Shown here: positions 35,757-44,155 of the stretch, in pieces | How positions within the stretch are numbered: position 1 is the stretch's first letter | Layout of the letters: every line of letters starts with the position of its first letter | Assembly (NCBI GenBank): GCA_900550165.1 | Contig: URQY01000002.1 | Location: 32,810-96,809 of the forward strand | Origin: an uncultured Eubacteriales bacterium | GTDB lineage: Bacteria > Bacillota > Clostridia > Oscillospirales > Oscillospiraceae | Direction of reading: 5' to 3' | Length of the DNA stretch: 64,000 nt | Notes under the pieces: model-generated | Told to the model about the DNA's origin: nothing | Seen by the model: only the letters and a program-made list of their open reading frames with translations | Database searches by the model: none | Made by a program: the position numbers and the translations under genes

Positions 35757-36851
35757 ATGAGCGTGAAGATCGTCCACGCGGCGGACTTCCATTTGGACAG
35801 CGCGTTCGGCGCGCTGAGCGCCGAGCAGGCGCGCCAGCGCCGCCGCGAGAGCCGCGAGCTGCTGACGCGGCTTTGCAATTACGTGAATCAGAACGGCGTC
35901 GATCTCGTGCTGCTCGCGGGCGACCTGTTCGACAGCGACACGACCTATCGCGAGACGCTGGAAGCGCTCTCTGAGGCGCTGGGCGCAATGCAGGCGCGAG
36001 TGTTCATCGCCCCCGGCAACCACGACCCGTACAGCGCGAAGTCGCCCTACGCGACGCTTTCCTGGCCGGAGAACGTGCACGTCTTCACGTCGAAGACGGT
36101 CGAGCGCGTGGAGCTTCCGGAGCTTCAGTGCGCCGTGTACGGAGCGGCGTTTACCGCGCCGGTGCAGGATGAGAGCCTGCTTGCGGGCTTCCGCGCACCG
36201 GAGGACGATTTCATCCATCTGATGGTGCTGCACGGTGATATCTCCGCCACGGAATCGCGCTACGATCCCCTCACGAAAGGGCAGATCAAGGAGAGCGGGA
36301 TCGACTATCTTGCGCTCGGCCACACACACCAGTTCGGCGGTTTCCTGCGCGAAGGGCAGACGACCTACGCCTACTCCGGCTGCCCGGAGGGCCGCGGTTT
36401 CGACGAGCTGGGCGAAAAGGGTATCCTTACGGGCACGGTGGAGCGCGGGAAAGCCGAACTTTCGTTTGTGCCGTTCGCGCGCAGACGGTATGAGGTCCTG
36501 AACGTCGATGTGACGGGAAGATCGGCAGAGGACGCGCTGCGAGCAAGCCTGCCGGATGCGACTGTGCGCGATATTTACCGCATTATTTTCACCGGAGAGA
36601 CGGATGAGCGTGGGCTTGATCTCAAGTCGATCGAAGAGCAGTTTGCGCCCGACTTCTTCCACTTGGAGCTGCGCGATGAGACGCGCATTGGCGAGGACGT
36701 CTGGGCGCGAGCGCAGGAGGATTCGCTGCGCGGCCTGTTCCTGCGTGAGCTGCGCACGAAATTCGATGTTGCATCCTCGGACGACGAGCGCGCGAAGATC
36801 AGCCTCGCCGCGCGCTTCGGCCTTGCTGCGCTCGACGGGTGTGATTTGTGA
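35757..36851 (+). CDS. SbcD/YhaO-like metallophosphoesterase DNA exonuclease
   Basis: A 364-residue DNA-repair exonuclease of the SbcD/Mre11 type. Phosphoesterase motifs are in order: HAADFHLD, LAGDLFD, APGNHDPY, LHGD and GHTHQF. A C-terminal domain of about 130 residues completes it. I chose the ATG at 35757 (AGAGGAGA upstream), 13 bp after the ybaK-like gene. Such nucleases normally precede a long coiled-coil ATPase gene (SbcC/YhaN); none follows here. Confidence 0.85.
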   Translation: MSVKIVHAADFHLDSAFGALSAEQARQRRRESRELLTRLCNYVNQNGVDLVLLAGDLFDSDTTYRETLEALSEALGAMQARVFIAPGNHDPYSAKSPYATLSWPENVHVFTSKTVERVELPELQCAVYGAAFTAPVQDESLLAGFRAPEDDFIHLMVLHGDISATESRYDPLTKGQIKESGIDYLALGHTHQFGGFLREGQTTYAYSGCPEGRGFDELGEKGILTGTVERGKAELSFVPFARRRYEVLNVDVTGRSAEDALRASLPDATVRDIYRIIFTGETDERGLDLKSIEEQFAPDFFHLELRDETRIGEDVWARAQEDSLRGLFLRELRTKFDVASSDDERAKISLAARFGLAALDGCDL

Positions 36852-36862
36852 GGAGGAGAACT

Positions 36863-37042
36863 ATGTCGATCTGGTACAGCCGGCGGAAAAAAGAAGAAAA
36901 ATCCCTGTGCCTCGCGGCGGCGGGGAAGTCCGCGTTCTGCTTTGCGGAGCTTCATTACAACGCGCGCAGCCTTACGCACGCTGCGGGCGTCGCGGCGGAG
37001 AGAGCGCTCCGCCTTTATCGCAAAATTGACCGAAAAAGATAA
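36863..37042 (+). CDS. Small basic hypothetical protein
   Basis: A 59-residue basic protein, 11 bp after the exonuclease gene and preceded by a strong GAGGAGGAG site at a good distance from ATG 36863. The sequence is Arg/Lys/Ala-rich with two Cys and no recognised domain. It ends before a strong terminator, so it is probably the last cistron of the operon. An in-frame start at 36848 is possible. Confidence 0.5.
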   Translation: MSIWYSRRKKEEKSLCLAAAGKSAFCFAELHYNARSLTHAAGVAAERALRLYRKIDRKR

Positions 37043-37051
37043 GAAAACAAC

Positions 37052-37090
37052 CGAAAAAGACCGAAAGGAAGCCCCTTTCGGCCTTTTTCG
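37052..37090 (+). terminator. Terminator after the exonuclease operon
   Basis: CGAAAAAGACCGAAAGG, loop AAGCC, CCTTTCGGCCTTTTTCG; one mismatch. Confidence 0.8.
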
Positions 37091-37098
37091 AGAGGATA

Positions 37099-37119
37099 TT
37101 AAGTAAGAATTAAGAAACT
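37099..37119 (+). promoter_or_regulatory. Candidate response-regulator direct repeat
   Basis: Two TTAAG units at 37099-37103 and 37110-37114 are spaced exactly 11 bp, each followed by an A-rich tail, upstream of a good -10 (TACAAT at 37148-37153) that lacks a well-placed -35. OmpR-type regulators bind such repeats, so autoregulation is plausible. Confidence 0.4.
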
Positions 37120-37173
37120 GTTGCGGTTTTTGTTTGAAAACGGCTGATACAATGACCAACATGAGGTGAGAAA

Positions 37174-37872
37174 ATGTACAACATTCTGATTTGTGACGAC
37201 GAACAGGACATTGTCAACGCGCTGAAGATCTATCTCTCCGGCGGGGACTACTGCCTGTTCGAGGCGAGCAACGGGCGCGAGGCGCTGGAGGTCGTGGAGA
37301 AGAACGACATCCACCTGATCCTGATGGACATTATGATGCCGCAGCTCGACGGCATCGCTGCGACGGCAAAGCTGCGCGAAAAGAGCAATGTGCCCATCAT
37401 CCTGCTCACGGCCAAGAGCGAGAGCAGCGACAAGGTGCTGGGACTCAACATCGGTGCGGATGACTACATCACAAAGCCCTTTGACCCGGTCGAGGTGCTG
37501 GCGCGCGTCCGCTCTCAGCTCCGGCGCTACACGCAGCTCGGCTCTAAAAAGGAAGAGGAGAAGCCGAACGTCTACACCGTCGGCCCCATCGTGCTCGACG
37601 AGGAGAAAAAGAGTGTGACGGTCGACGGCGACGAGGTCGCGCTCACGCCCATTGAGTTCAATATTCTGCGCCTGCTGATGAAGAACCCGGGCCGCATCTA
37701 TTCCTCCGCCCAGATCTACGAGCTGGTGTGGAAGGAGGACTCGCTGGGGGCGGAAACGTCGGTGAGCGTGCATATCCGCCACCTGCGGCAAAAGCTCGAG
37801 ATCAATCCCTCCGAGCCGCGCTATCTGAAGGTCGTGTGGGGATTGGGGTATAAAATGGAGGACAAAAAATGA
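37174..37872 (+). CDS. OmpR/PhoB-type response regulator
   Basis: A 232-residue DNA-binding response regulator. The receiver domain (about 1-118) has the acidic pocket DDEQD, phospho-acceptor Asp52 in LILMDIMMP, and Lys in ITKPFDP. The winged-helix output (about 135-230) has LTPIEFNILRLLMKNPGRIYSSAQIYELVW and SVHIRHLRQKLE. It overlaps the kinase gene by four bases (ATGA), forming a two-component pair. Confidence 0.95.
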   Translation: MYNILICDDEQDIVNALKIYLSGGDYCLFEASNGREALEVVEKNDIHLILMDIMMPQLDGIAATAKLREKSNVPIILLTAKSESSDKVLGLNIGADDYITKPFDPVEVLARVRSQLRRYTQLGSKKEEEKPNVYTVGPIVLDEEKKSVTVDGDEVALTPIEFNILRLLMKNPGRIYSSAQIYELVWKEDSLGAETSVSVHIRHLRQKLEINPSEPRYLKVVWGLGYKMEDKK

Positions 37873-39716
37873 AGGCTGCGTGGATACGCAATTTCTGGAT
37901 CAAGGCGGTCGCCTTTCTGCTGGCGGCGGTGATCGTGCCGGTCATGCTGACCTATGCCGTGGGGCTGGCCTGCTCCTACGGCGGCATGGGCAAGGACTTT
38001 TACACGAGCAACCTCTGCCTGAATGCGGTCGGCAAAAAGACGTGGGAGATCTGCGACGACTATATCGCCATGGAAGGCGGAAACTATGAGCTCGACAAGA
38101 TCTACTCCAAGGGCGACAGCTACAGCAACCTCCGCTTCCGCGTGACGGACGAGCAGGACAAGGTGGAGTTCAGCAACGTCAGCGACGGCGATATCTTCTG
38201 CTACAGCACCGTTTACGTTGACAAGACCTTTGATGTCTACCTTGTGAAGGGCCTTCCCGCGCAGGATGATATCTACTGGGCAAAGGTATTTTACGACAAG
38301 GCGGAAAACTGGGGGCAGAACGCCCTGGAGATGCTCATCCTCTTCGGCGCGCTGGAGCTGTTCCTGCTCATCTTCCTCGCCCGCACGGCGGCGCGGCGCG
38401 AGGACGGCGAATTGCAGGGCGGCTGGCAGGAAAAGATCCCCTTCGACCTCTACCTCCTCGTTGACGGCACGATCATTGCGCTGCTGTGCGTGGCGGTGGA
38501 GGAGGTCTACTCCTATGTGAGCTTCTATACCCCGCCCTATGATGTGCTGCTGCTGGGGGTGAGCTTTGCGCTGGCGGTGCTCGCCTTTGCCGCGTGGGTG
38601 ACGTTCTGCGCGCGCGTCAAGGTGGGCGGACTGTGGAAGGGCACGATCATTTACAAGCTCCTCTGCCTGTGCTGGAAGATCGTCAAGTGGTGCTGGGGCG
38701 TGCTCTGCGCCTTCTGCCGCGGCGTGATGAACCTGCTACACGCCATTCCGATGATCTGGCGCACGGCGGTGGGCTGCTTTGTGGTCAGCATGATGCTCGG
38801 TATATTTGCGGCAAATCGCGCGGGAGGGGCGATGCTGCTGACGATGCTTGTGCTATCCGTCGCCGCGTGCCTCTTCTCGCTCCAGCTTCGAAAGCTCCAG
38901 AGGGAGGGCGAAGCCCTTGCCGCCGGCGATCTTGACGCGCAGGTGGACACGAAATGGATGTACTGGGACGTTAAGCGCCACGCCGAGAATCTCAATTCCA
39001 TCGGCGACGGCATGGCCGCGGCGGTCGACAAGCAGCTCAAGAGCGAGCGGCTCAAGACCGAGCTCATCACGAACGTTTCGCACGACATCAAGACGCCGCT
39101 CACGAGCATCATCAACTACGTTGATCTTTTGCAGCATGAGCATACGAGCGAGCAGGAGGAAGAGTACCTTGCCGTCCTCAAGCGGCAGGCATTCAAGCTC
39201 AAAAAGCTGACGGAGGACCTGGTCGAGGCCAGCAAAGCCACGACCGGCAACCTGCCCGTGAACGCCGTGCGGTGCAGCATGAACGAGCTTCTGGCGCAGG
39301 TCGAGGGCGAGTACGGCGACAAGCTGGCGGCAGCCGAACTGACGCTTGTGAGCGTGATGCCGGAAAAGGGACTTTTCTGCTGCGTGGACGGCGCGCTGAT
39401 GTGGCGCGTGATCGACAACCTGCTCTCGAACATCTGCAAATACGCCCAGAACGGCACGCGCGTCTATCTGACGCTTGAAAAGAGCGGCGGCGACGCGGTC
39501 GTGACCTTCAAGAACACCTCGCGCGCGGCGCTGAATATCCCTGCCGAGGAGCTGATGGAGCGCTTTGTGCGCGGCGACAGCTCGCGCTCGACCGAGGGCA
39601 ACGGCCTCGGCCTCTCCATCGCGCAGAGCCTGACGGAGCTGCAGGGCGGCAAGATGTCGCTCGCCATCGACGGCGACCTCTTCAAGGCCATCCTCCGCTT
39701 CCCGACGGTGGTATGA
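37869..39716 (+). CDS. Membrane sensor histidine kinase
   Basis: A 615-residue kinase partner of the preceding regulator. The order is a membrane segment (about 11-33), an extracellular region of about 115 residues with no recognised sensor fold, about four to six further membrane segments (about 150-345), then the kinase core. The H-box is VSHDIKTPLTSIINY with His405, the N-box region is WRVIDNLLSNICKYA, and the G-box is GNGLGLSIAQSL. It resembles polytopic Clostridia kinases that respond to envelope stress or antibiotics; the signal is unknown. Confidence 0.92.
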   Translation: MKAAWIRNFWIKAVAFLLAAVIVPVMLTYAVGLACSYGGMGKDFYTSNLCLNAVGKKTWEICDDYIAMEGGNYELDKIYSKGDSYSNLRFRVTDEQDKVEFSNVSDGDIFCYSTVYVDKTFDVYLVKGLPAQDDIYWAKVFYDKAENWGQNALEMLILFGALELFLLIFLARTAARREDGELQGGWQEKIPFDLYLLVDGTIIALLCVAVEEVYSYVSFYTPPYDVLLLGVSFALAVLAFAAWVTFCARVKVGGLWKGTIIYKLLCLCWKIVKWCWGVLCAFCRGVMNLLHAIPMIWRTAVGCFVVSMMLGIFAANRAGGAMLLTMLVLSVAACLFSLQLRKLQREGEALAAGDLDAQVDTKWMYWDVKRHAENLNSIGDGMAAAVDKQLKSERLKTELITNVSHDIKTPLTSIINYVDLLQHEHTSEQEEEYLAVLKRQAFKLKKLTEDLVEASKATTGNLPVNAVRCSMNELLAQVEGEYGDKLAAAELTLVSVMPEKGLFCCVDGALMWRVIDNLLSNICKYAQNGTRVYLTLEKSGGDAVVTFKNTSRAALNIPAEELMERFVRGDSSRSTEGNGLGLSIAQSLTELQGGKMSLAIDGDLFKAILRFPTVV

Positions 39717-39731
39717 ACAGCAAATCAAATG

Positions 39732-39768
39732 AAAAGGGGGGACGATCCGTGCGATCGTCCCCCTTTTG
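39732..39768 (+). terminator. Terminator of the two-component operon
   Basis: AAAAGGGGGGACGATC-CGTGC-GATCGTCCCCCTTTT. Confidence 0.88.
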
Positions 39769-39779
39769 CTGCGCCGTGC

Positions 39780-39808
39780 TTGACATTTTGACGCAAAACC
39801 AATACAAT
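39780..39808 (+). promoter_or_regulatory. Consensus promoter of proS
   Basis: TTGACA (39780-39785), 17-bp spacer, TACAAT (39803-39808). No T-box is seen in the short leader. Confidence 0.8.
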
Positions 39809-39851
39809 AACAATTCAGAACTCTATCCTGAAACTGAGGGAGAATATAAAA

Positions 39852-41291
39852 ATGGCCAAAGAAAAAAAGGTAGAACAGATCACGAATCTGGAAGACGATT
39901 TTGCCCAATGGTATACCGATATCTGCCGCAAGGCGGAGCTTGTCGAGTATGCCAGCGTCAAGGGCTTTACCATTCTGCGTCCCTATGGCTACGCCATCTG
40001 GGAGAATATGCAGCGATTGATGGACGCCGAGTTCAAAAAGACCGGACACGAGAACGTGGCGATGCCCGTCCTCATCCCCGAGAGCCTTTTGAAAAAGGAG
40101 GGCGAGCTCGTCAACGGCTTCGCCCCCGAGGTGGCGTGGGTCACGATGGGCGGCAGCGAAAAGCTCGAGGAGCGTCTTGCCTTCCGTCCCACGTCCGAGA
40201 CGATGTTCTGCGACCACTGGTCGCGCGTCTTACAGAGCTACCGCCAGCTGCCGATGCTCTACAACCAGTGGTGCTCCGTCATCCGCTGGGAGAAGACCAC
40301 CCGTCCGTTCCTGCGCTCGCGCGAATTCTGGTGGCAGGAGGGGCACACCATCCACGAGACCGCAGAGGAGGCACAGGCCGAGACGATGCAGCAGCTTAAC
40401 TGCTACGCCGACTTTTTCCGCCATGTGCTCGCGATCCCCGTCGTCCCCGGCCGCAAGACCGACAAGGAGAAGTTTGCCGGCGCCGAGGCGACCTACACCG
40501 TCGAGTGCATGATGAAGGACCGCAAGGCTCTTCAGGGCGCCACGAGCCACTACTTCGGCGACAAGTTCTCCCGCGCTTACGACGTGACCTTCACCGGCCG
40601 CGACAATAAGCTCCAGTACCCGTTCCAGACCTCCTGGGGCTCCACCACGCGCATGATCGGCGCGGTCATCATGACCCACGGCGACAACAACGGCCTTGTC
40701 CTGCCCCCGCGCATCGCGCCCACGCAGGTCGTCATCGTGCCCATCGCCGCGCATAAGAATCCCGAGGTGCTCGAGACCGCCAAGAGCGTGATGGCGGACC
40801 TCATCGCCGCCGACGTCCGCGTCAAGCTGGACGACAGCGACCAGTCCATGGGCTGGAAGTGCGCTGAGTACGAGATGCGCGGCGTGCCCATCCGCCTCGA
40901 GCTCGGTCCCCGCGACCTGGCCGAGGGCAACTGCTGCCTCGTCCGCCGGGACAACGGCGAAAAGGTCACGGCAAAGATCGACGGCATCGTCGACGAGGTC
41001 AAGGCGCTTCTCGACGCCATCCACGACAATATGTACGCCGTGGCGGAAAAGAACCTTGAGGACAACACCTTCGACTTAAAGACCGTCGACGAGGTGAAGG
41101 AGATGGCGAGCGGCCGCGGCGGTTTTGCCCGCACGAAGTGGTGCGGCAGCCTTGAGTGCGAACTCAAGATGAAGGAAGTCGCGGGCGTTTCCTCCCGCTG
41201 TATGCCCCTCAAGCAGAGCGGCACGACCGGCAAGTGCGTTTGCTGCGGCAAGGAGTGCACCACCGATATCTATTGGGGCGTCGCCTATTAA
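39852..41291 (+). CDS. proS: Proline-tRNA ligase, short (archaeal/eukaryotic-like) type
   Basis: Charges tRNA-Pro. The 479-residue length and the C-terminal zinc-like region (CGSLECELK, then CVCCGKECTTD, ending IYWGVAY with terminal Tyr) mark the ProS type 3 found in archaea, eukaryotes and many Clostridia. Class II motifs include AFRPTSETMFCDHWSRVLQSYRQLPMLYNQW and WEKTTRPFLRSREFWWQEGHT. There is no INS editing insertion between motifs 2 and 3. A single-gene unit. Confidence 0.95.
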   Translation: MAKEKKVEQITNLEDDFAQWYTDICRKAELVEYASVKGFTILRPYGYAIWENMQRLMDAEFKKTGHENVAMPVLIPESLLKKEGELVNGFAPEVAWVTMGGSEKLEERLAFRPTSETMFCDHWSRVLQSYRQLPMLYNQWCSVIRWEKTTRPFLRSREFWWQEGHTIHETAEEAQAETMQQLNCYADFFRHVLAIPVVPGRKTDKEKFAGAEATYTVECMMKDRKALQGATSHYFGDKFSRAYDVTFTGRDNKLQYPFQTSWGSTTRMIGAVIMTHGDNNGLVLPPRIAPTQVVIVPIAAHKNPEVLETAKSVMADLIAADVRVKLDDSDQSMGWKCAEYEMRGVPIRLELGPRDLAEGNCCLVRRDNGEKVTAKIDGIVDEVKALLDAIHDNMYAVAEKNLEDNTFDLKTVDEVKEMASGRGGFARTKWCGSLECELKMKEVAGVSSRCMPLKQSGTTGKCVCCGKECTTDIYWGVAY

Positions 41292-41310
41292 GGAAAAATC
41301 GATAAAAGAA

Positions 41311-41347
41311 GCACCGGAAAGCCAGTTGGCTTTCCGGTGCCTTTTTT
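41311..41347 (+). terminator. Terminator of proS
   Basis: GCACCGGAAAGCC-AGTT-GGCTTTCCGGTGC followed by CTTTTTT. Confidence 0.93.
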
Positions 41348-41350
41348 CTG

Positions 41351-41872
41351 TCAATGCTTTTTTCTGCGGCTTTGGTAAACGATGCCGAAGCGGTCGATGG
41401 CAAGGTCGTAGACAAAAAAGAGCAGCAGCCCCATCGCGGCGGTGGCGATGAGCAGCCACGGCGCGGTGCCTGAAAATTCCTGCACGACGGCGGGCAGCTT
41501 GAAAACAAAGATGATGAGCGCATACATGAACCCCATTGTAACGGTGCAGAGCCCCAGCTTTGCCAAAAAGCGCAGCGCGCGGGATGCGATCGCGTCAAAT
41601 TTCGGCTTCAGCAGGGGATAATAGCCGAGGAAGCAGAACACGAGTGCCGCTTCCTTGTCTGCGCAGAGGAGCAGCCCCAAAATTGCGGCGGCGGCGAAGC
41701 AGCTCCACGCATAGCTCGCCCGGCATTCCTCCCGTGCGGGCAGCAGCGTTGCAGAGGCGAGAATGGGCCAGATGTAAGTGGAGAGCGGCAGAACGCCGCT
41801 GAGCCACAGAAACGCGACAGCGAGCGCGCAGAGCACGCCGCAGAGCGCGAGTTCATGCGTTTTCTTTGCCAT
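41351..41872 (-). CDS. Hypothetical polytopic membrane protein
   Basis: A 173-residue membrane protein with about five hydrophobic segments (roughly 7-25, 28-43, 49-77, 95-118, 130-152) and a basic C-terminus. I chose the ATG at 41872 just after the upstream stop (2-bp gap), matching the hydrophobic start ELALCGVLCALAVAFLWLSG. Its fold is reminiscent of S-component-like small permeases, but I do not recognise the family. It is cotranscribed with the TIGR04255 gene. Confidence 0.65.
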   Translation of the reverse strand: MAKKTHELALCGVLCALAVAFLWLSGVLPLSTYIWPILASATLLPAREECRASYAWSCFAAAAILGLLLCADKEAALVFCFLGYYPLLKPKFDAIASRALRFLAKLGLCTVTMGFMYALIIFVFKLPAVVQEFSGTAPWLLIATAAMGLLLFFVYDLAIDRFGIVYQSRRKKH

Positions 41873-41874
41873 GC

Positions 41875-42663
41875 TTACAGATATTCGGGCTCCATCGCAT
41901 CGTGGAGCACGGTGGTGATGGCGTCGGAGAAGATCTGGTCGGCGTGACCGTGCAGGGCGTTGAGCGTTTCGGGCACGGCGGCGACCTTCACCTTCGCGGT
42001 GGAGTAGACGTCCTGGTCGAGAATGAAGCGGACCTCCTTTTCCTGCACGCGCTGGACCTGACTGCCATTCCGGATGTTGCGCTGCACAAAGCCGGGGCCG
42101 GCGTGCAGCTTGAGCGCAGACTGCGCGTCCAGGCGGCGCTCCACGTCCACCGAGCACTTGCTCACGCTGCCTTCGTCGATATCGTCCTCGTCGAGCACGC
42201 CGAGATACGACGGCTGCAAAAGGTCGTTCCAGCGGCGGCCGACAAGATCGAGCTGCTCACGCGAAAAGGCGTTCACATAGCGCAGGCCCACGCGGTCGAA
42301 GCACGCGGGGCGGTAAATTTTGATGAACTGGCCAAGCGGCTCGTCGAGCTTGGCGGCAAAGTCCTCCCAGTGCGAGTAGCGCATCGTGGAGAGGGCGATA
42401 AAGTCCTTTGTCAGGCTCAGCTTGTAGCCGCCGTCCTCGGAGAGGAACGTGTGGTTGTTGATGGGCTTGGGGGGCGCGCCGTTCACAGCGGGACCCTGCT
42501 CGACCTGGCACTGGTAGCGCGGAAACGCGGCGCGGATCGTCTCCTGAAAGTCTGCGGGCTCGCGCGTGTCGATCGACAGAATGGTCGGGAAGCGAAGCTG
42601 GCAGATGACTTCAATGAGCTGACCCTTGCCATAGCGGTAATGGCGGTTATCGGAAGAGATCAT
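41875..42663 (-). CDS. TIGR04255 family protein
   Basis: A 262-residue cytosolic protein resembling the TIGR04255 family of unknown function. Conserved-looking parts are GKGQLIEVICQLRFP near the N-terminus, RVGLRYVNAF in the middle and LNALHGHADQIFSDAIT near the end. The start ATG at 42663 has ACGGAGGT 7 bases upstream (plus strand 42671-42678); an ATG at 42687 lies above that site. The family is sometimes seen near defence loci, but nothing like that is next to it here. Confidence 0.72.
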   Translation of the reverse strand: MISSDNRHYRYGKGQLIEVICQLRFPTILSIDTREPADFQETIRAAFPRYQCQVEQGPAVNGAPPKPINNHTFLSEDGGYKLSLTKDFIALSTMRYSHWEDFAAKLDEPLGQFIKIYRPACFDRVGLRYVNAFSREQLDLVGRRWNDLLQPSYLGVLDEDDIDEGSVSKCSVDVERRLDAQSALKLHAGPGFVQRNIRNGSQVQRVQEKEVRFILDQDVYSTAKVKVAAVPETLNALHGHADQIFSDAITTVLHDAMEPEYL

Positions 42664-42864
42664 GTCGTATACCTCCGTTTGATTCAAATTTGATTATAAA
42701 TTATAGTGGAAATAAAATCGATTGTCAAATCGCGTGCGATGAGCAAAACTTACCAGCAAAAAGCGCGCATATGTGAGCGAATGCGAGTCAAACTACCCTT
42801 GCGATACCCAAACCGCACAAAAGCGAACAACAAGTGTGTAACAAAACAAGAAGGAGAAATCATC

Positions 42865-43062
42865 ATGTCTGCTAAGAACAATAACAAGCTCAACATCCCC
42901 GAGGCCAAGGCCGCTATGAACAAGTTCAAAATGGAAGCCGCTGCTGAAATGGGGATCAATCTCAAGGACGGCTATAACGGCGATCTGACCTCCCGCGAGG
43001 CCGGCTCCGTCGGCGGCCAGATGGTCAAGAAGATGATCGAGAGCTACGAGAAGAATCTGTAA
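42865..43062 (+). CDS. Alpha/beta-type small acid-soluble spore protein
   Basis: A 65-residue SASP that coats and protects spore DNA. The core has KFKMEAAAEMGINLKDGYNGDLTSREAGSVGGQMVKKMIESYE, matching the two conserved alpha/beta SASP helices and the germination-protease cut region. I chose the ATG at 42865 (AAGGAG upstream). Expression in the forespore (sigma-G) is expected, but I cannot name its promoter with confidence. It shows the organism makes endospores. Confidence 0.93.
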   Translation: MSAKNNNKLNIPEAKAAMNKFKMEAAAEMGINLKDGYNGDLTSREAGSVGGQMVKKMIESYEKNL

Positions 43063-43084
43063 AAAAGATACTCTCGCAAAGCGA

Positions 43085-43116
43085 AAAGGGGCGCGGCCAA
43101 CAGGCTGCGCCCCTTT
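43085..43116 (+). terminator. Terminator after the SASP gene
   Basis: AAAGGGGCGC, 12-nt loop, GCGCCCCTTT. Confidence 0.75.
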
Positions 43117-43181
43117 CCTGCCGGTAAAAAATCTTTACAGCGGGGGAATTTTGCGGTATGCAGATGAAGAAGAAAAGAGCG

Positions 43182-43217
43182 GCCGCCGGATGGGGAAGCC
43201 CATTTCGGCGGCTTTTT
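43182..43217 (+). terminator. Terminator-like hairpin just before the DUF554 gene
   Basis: GCCGCCGGATGGG-GAAG-CCCATTTCGGCGGC followed by TTTTT, ending about 30 bp before the start codon. A weak promoter (TTTACA 43134-43139, TATGCA 43157-43162) lies upstream, so it may act as an attenuator. Confidence 0.55.
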
Positions 43218-43247
43218 GCTGCAAAAAAGAGAAAAGGAAGAATGCAT

Positions 43248-43979
43248 ATGATCGGTGTTATCGCCAATGTAATGGCCGTCGTGATCGGTGGTATTTTGGG
43301 AACGCTGTTCGGCAAGAAGCTCTCTACACGCTTTGCGACGGAGCTCAACAAGGTCTTCGGCGTGTGCGCAATGGGCATGGGGATCTCCTCCGTCCCGCTG
43401 ATGGAGAATATGCCCGCTGTCATTCTGGCGCTGGTGGCGGGGACCGCGCTGGGCCTTGCCTGCCACCTGGGTGAGCGTATCAGCCGCGGCGGTGCGCTGA
43501 TGGAAAAGCCTATCAGCAAACTCCTTGGCGAACGGGACGACGAGGACAGGATGCCGCGCGAGGAGTACCTCTCGCTGCTCGTGACGGCTATCGTGCTCTT
43601 CTGCGCGAGCGGCACGGGCATTTACGGCTGTCTTGACGCGGGTATGACGGGCAACGCGACGGTGCTACTGAGCAAATCCGTGTTGGACCTTTTCACGGCA
43701 ATGGTCTTCGCCTGCAATCTGGGCGCGGTGACGTCGCTCGTGGCCGTGCCGCAGGCGGTCATCTTCTTTTTGCTGTTTTTTGCGGCCAAGGCGGTCTTCC
43801 CGCTCACGACGCCTGCGATGATCGGCGATTTCAAGGCCTGCGGTGGATTCCTGCTCATTGCGACGGGCTTTCGCATCGCGAAGATCGAAAGCTTTCCTGT
43901 GGCGGATATGATCCCCGCGATGATGCTCGTGATGCCTTTGAGCGCCCTGTGGACGAACTTTATCGCGCCGCTTTTGTAA
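43248..43979 (+). CDS. DUF554 family membrane protein
   Basis: A 243-residue membrane protein of the DUF554 family (YdfK-like) with about seven hydrophobic segments. Typical parts are IGVIANVMAVVIGGILGTLFGKKL at the start and CASGTGIYGCLDAGMTGNATVLLSKSVLDLFTAMVFA in the middle. I chose the ATG at 43248, 7 bases after AAGGAAG; an ATG at 43242 is too close to that site. Function is unknown. Confidence 0.88.
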   Translation: MIGVIANVMAVVIGGILGTLFGKKLSTRFATELNKVFGVCAMGMGISSVPLMENMPAVILALVAGTALGLACHLGERISRGGALMEKPISKLLGERDDEDRMPREEYLSLLVTAIVLFCASGTGIYGCLDAGMTGNATVLLSKSVLDLFTAMVFACNLGAVTSLVAVPQAVIFFLLFFAAKAVFPLTTPAMIGDFKACGGFLLIATGFRIAKIESFPVADMIPAMMLVMPLSALWTNFIAPLL

Positions 43980-44005
43980 AAAGAGGACAGAAAAACAGAA
44001 AAGTG

Positions 44006-44049
44006 GGTGCGGCGGACGAGAAAAAACGTCCGCCGCACCATTATTTCTT
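44006..44049 (+). terminator. Terminator of the DUF554 gene
   Basis: GGTGCGGCGGACG / CGTCCGCCGCACC with an A-rich 8-nt loop, followed by ATTATTTCTT. Confidence 0.88.
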
Positions 44050-44054
44050 AATAG

Positions 44055-44076
44055 AAATCATACTTTGGTATGATTT
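44055..44076. promoter_or_regulatory. 22-bp palindromic operator upstream of the MalT-like gene
   Basis: AAATCATAC-TTTG-GTATGATTT, a perfect palindrome overlapping the -35 of the promoter at 44074-44102. An almost identical site (20 of 22 bases) precedes the TetR gene at 50567-50588. Confidence 0.75.
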
Positions 44077-44102
44077 ACAACAGGAAAAAGACATGATATG
44101 CT
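44074..44102 (+). promoter_or_regulatory. Predicted promoter of the MalT-like gene
   Basis: TTTACA (44074-44079), 17-bp spacer, TATGCT (44097-44102). Confidence 0.55.
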
Positions 44103-44155
44103 AAAAAGACAAAGAAACCCCTTGGCGCAGCCGAAAAACCGGGGAGGGATGCGGG

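Noticed and set aside
36848..37042. Remnant of an SbcC/YhaN ATPase N-terminus
   Set aside because: No Walker A or typical N-terminal SbcC sequence appears in any frame here; the short frame has its own strong ribosome site.
41875..42663. Defence island around the TIGR04255 protein
   Set aside because: Neighbours are a membrane protein, proS and a spore protein; no nuclease, restriction or toxin genes are present.
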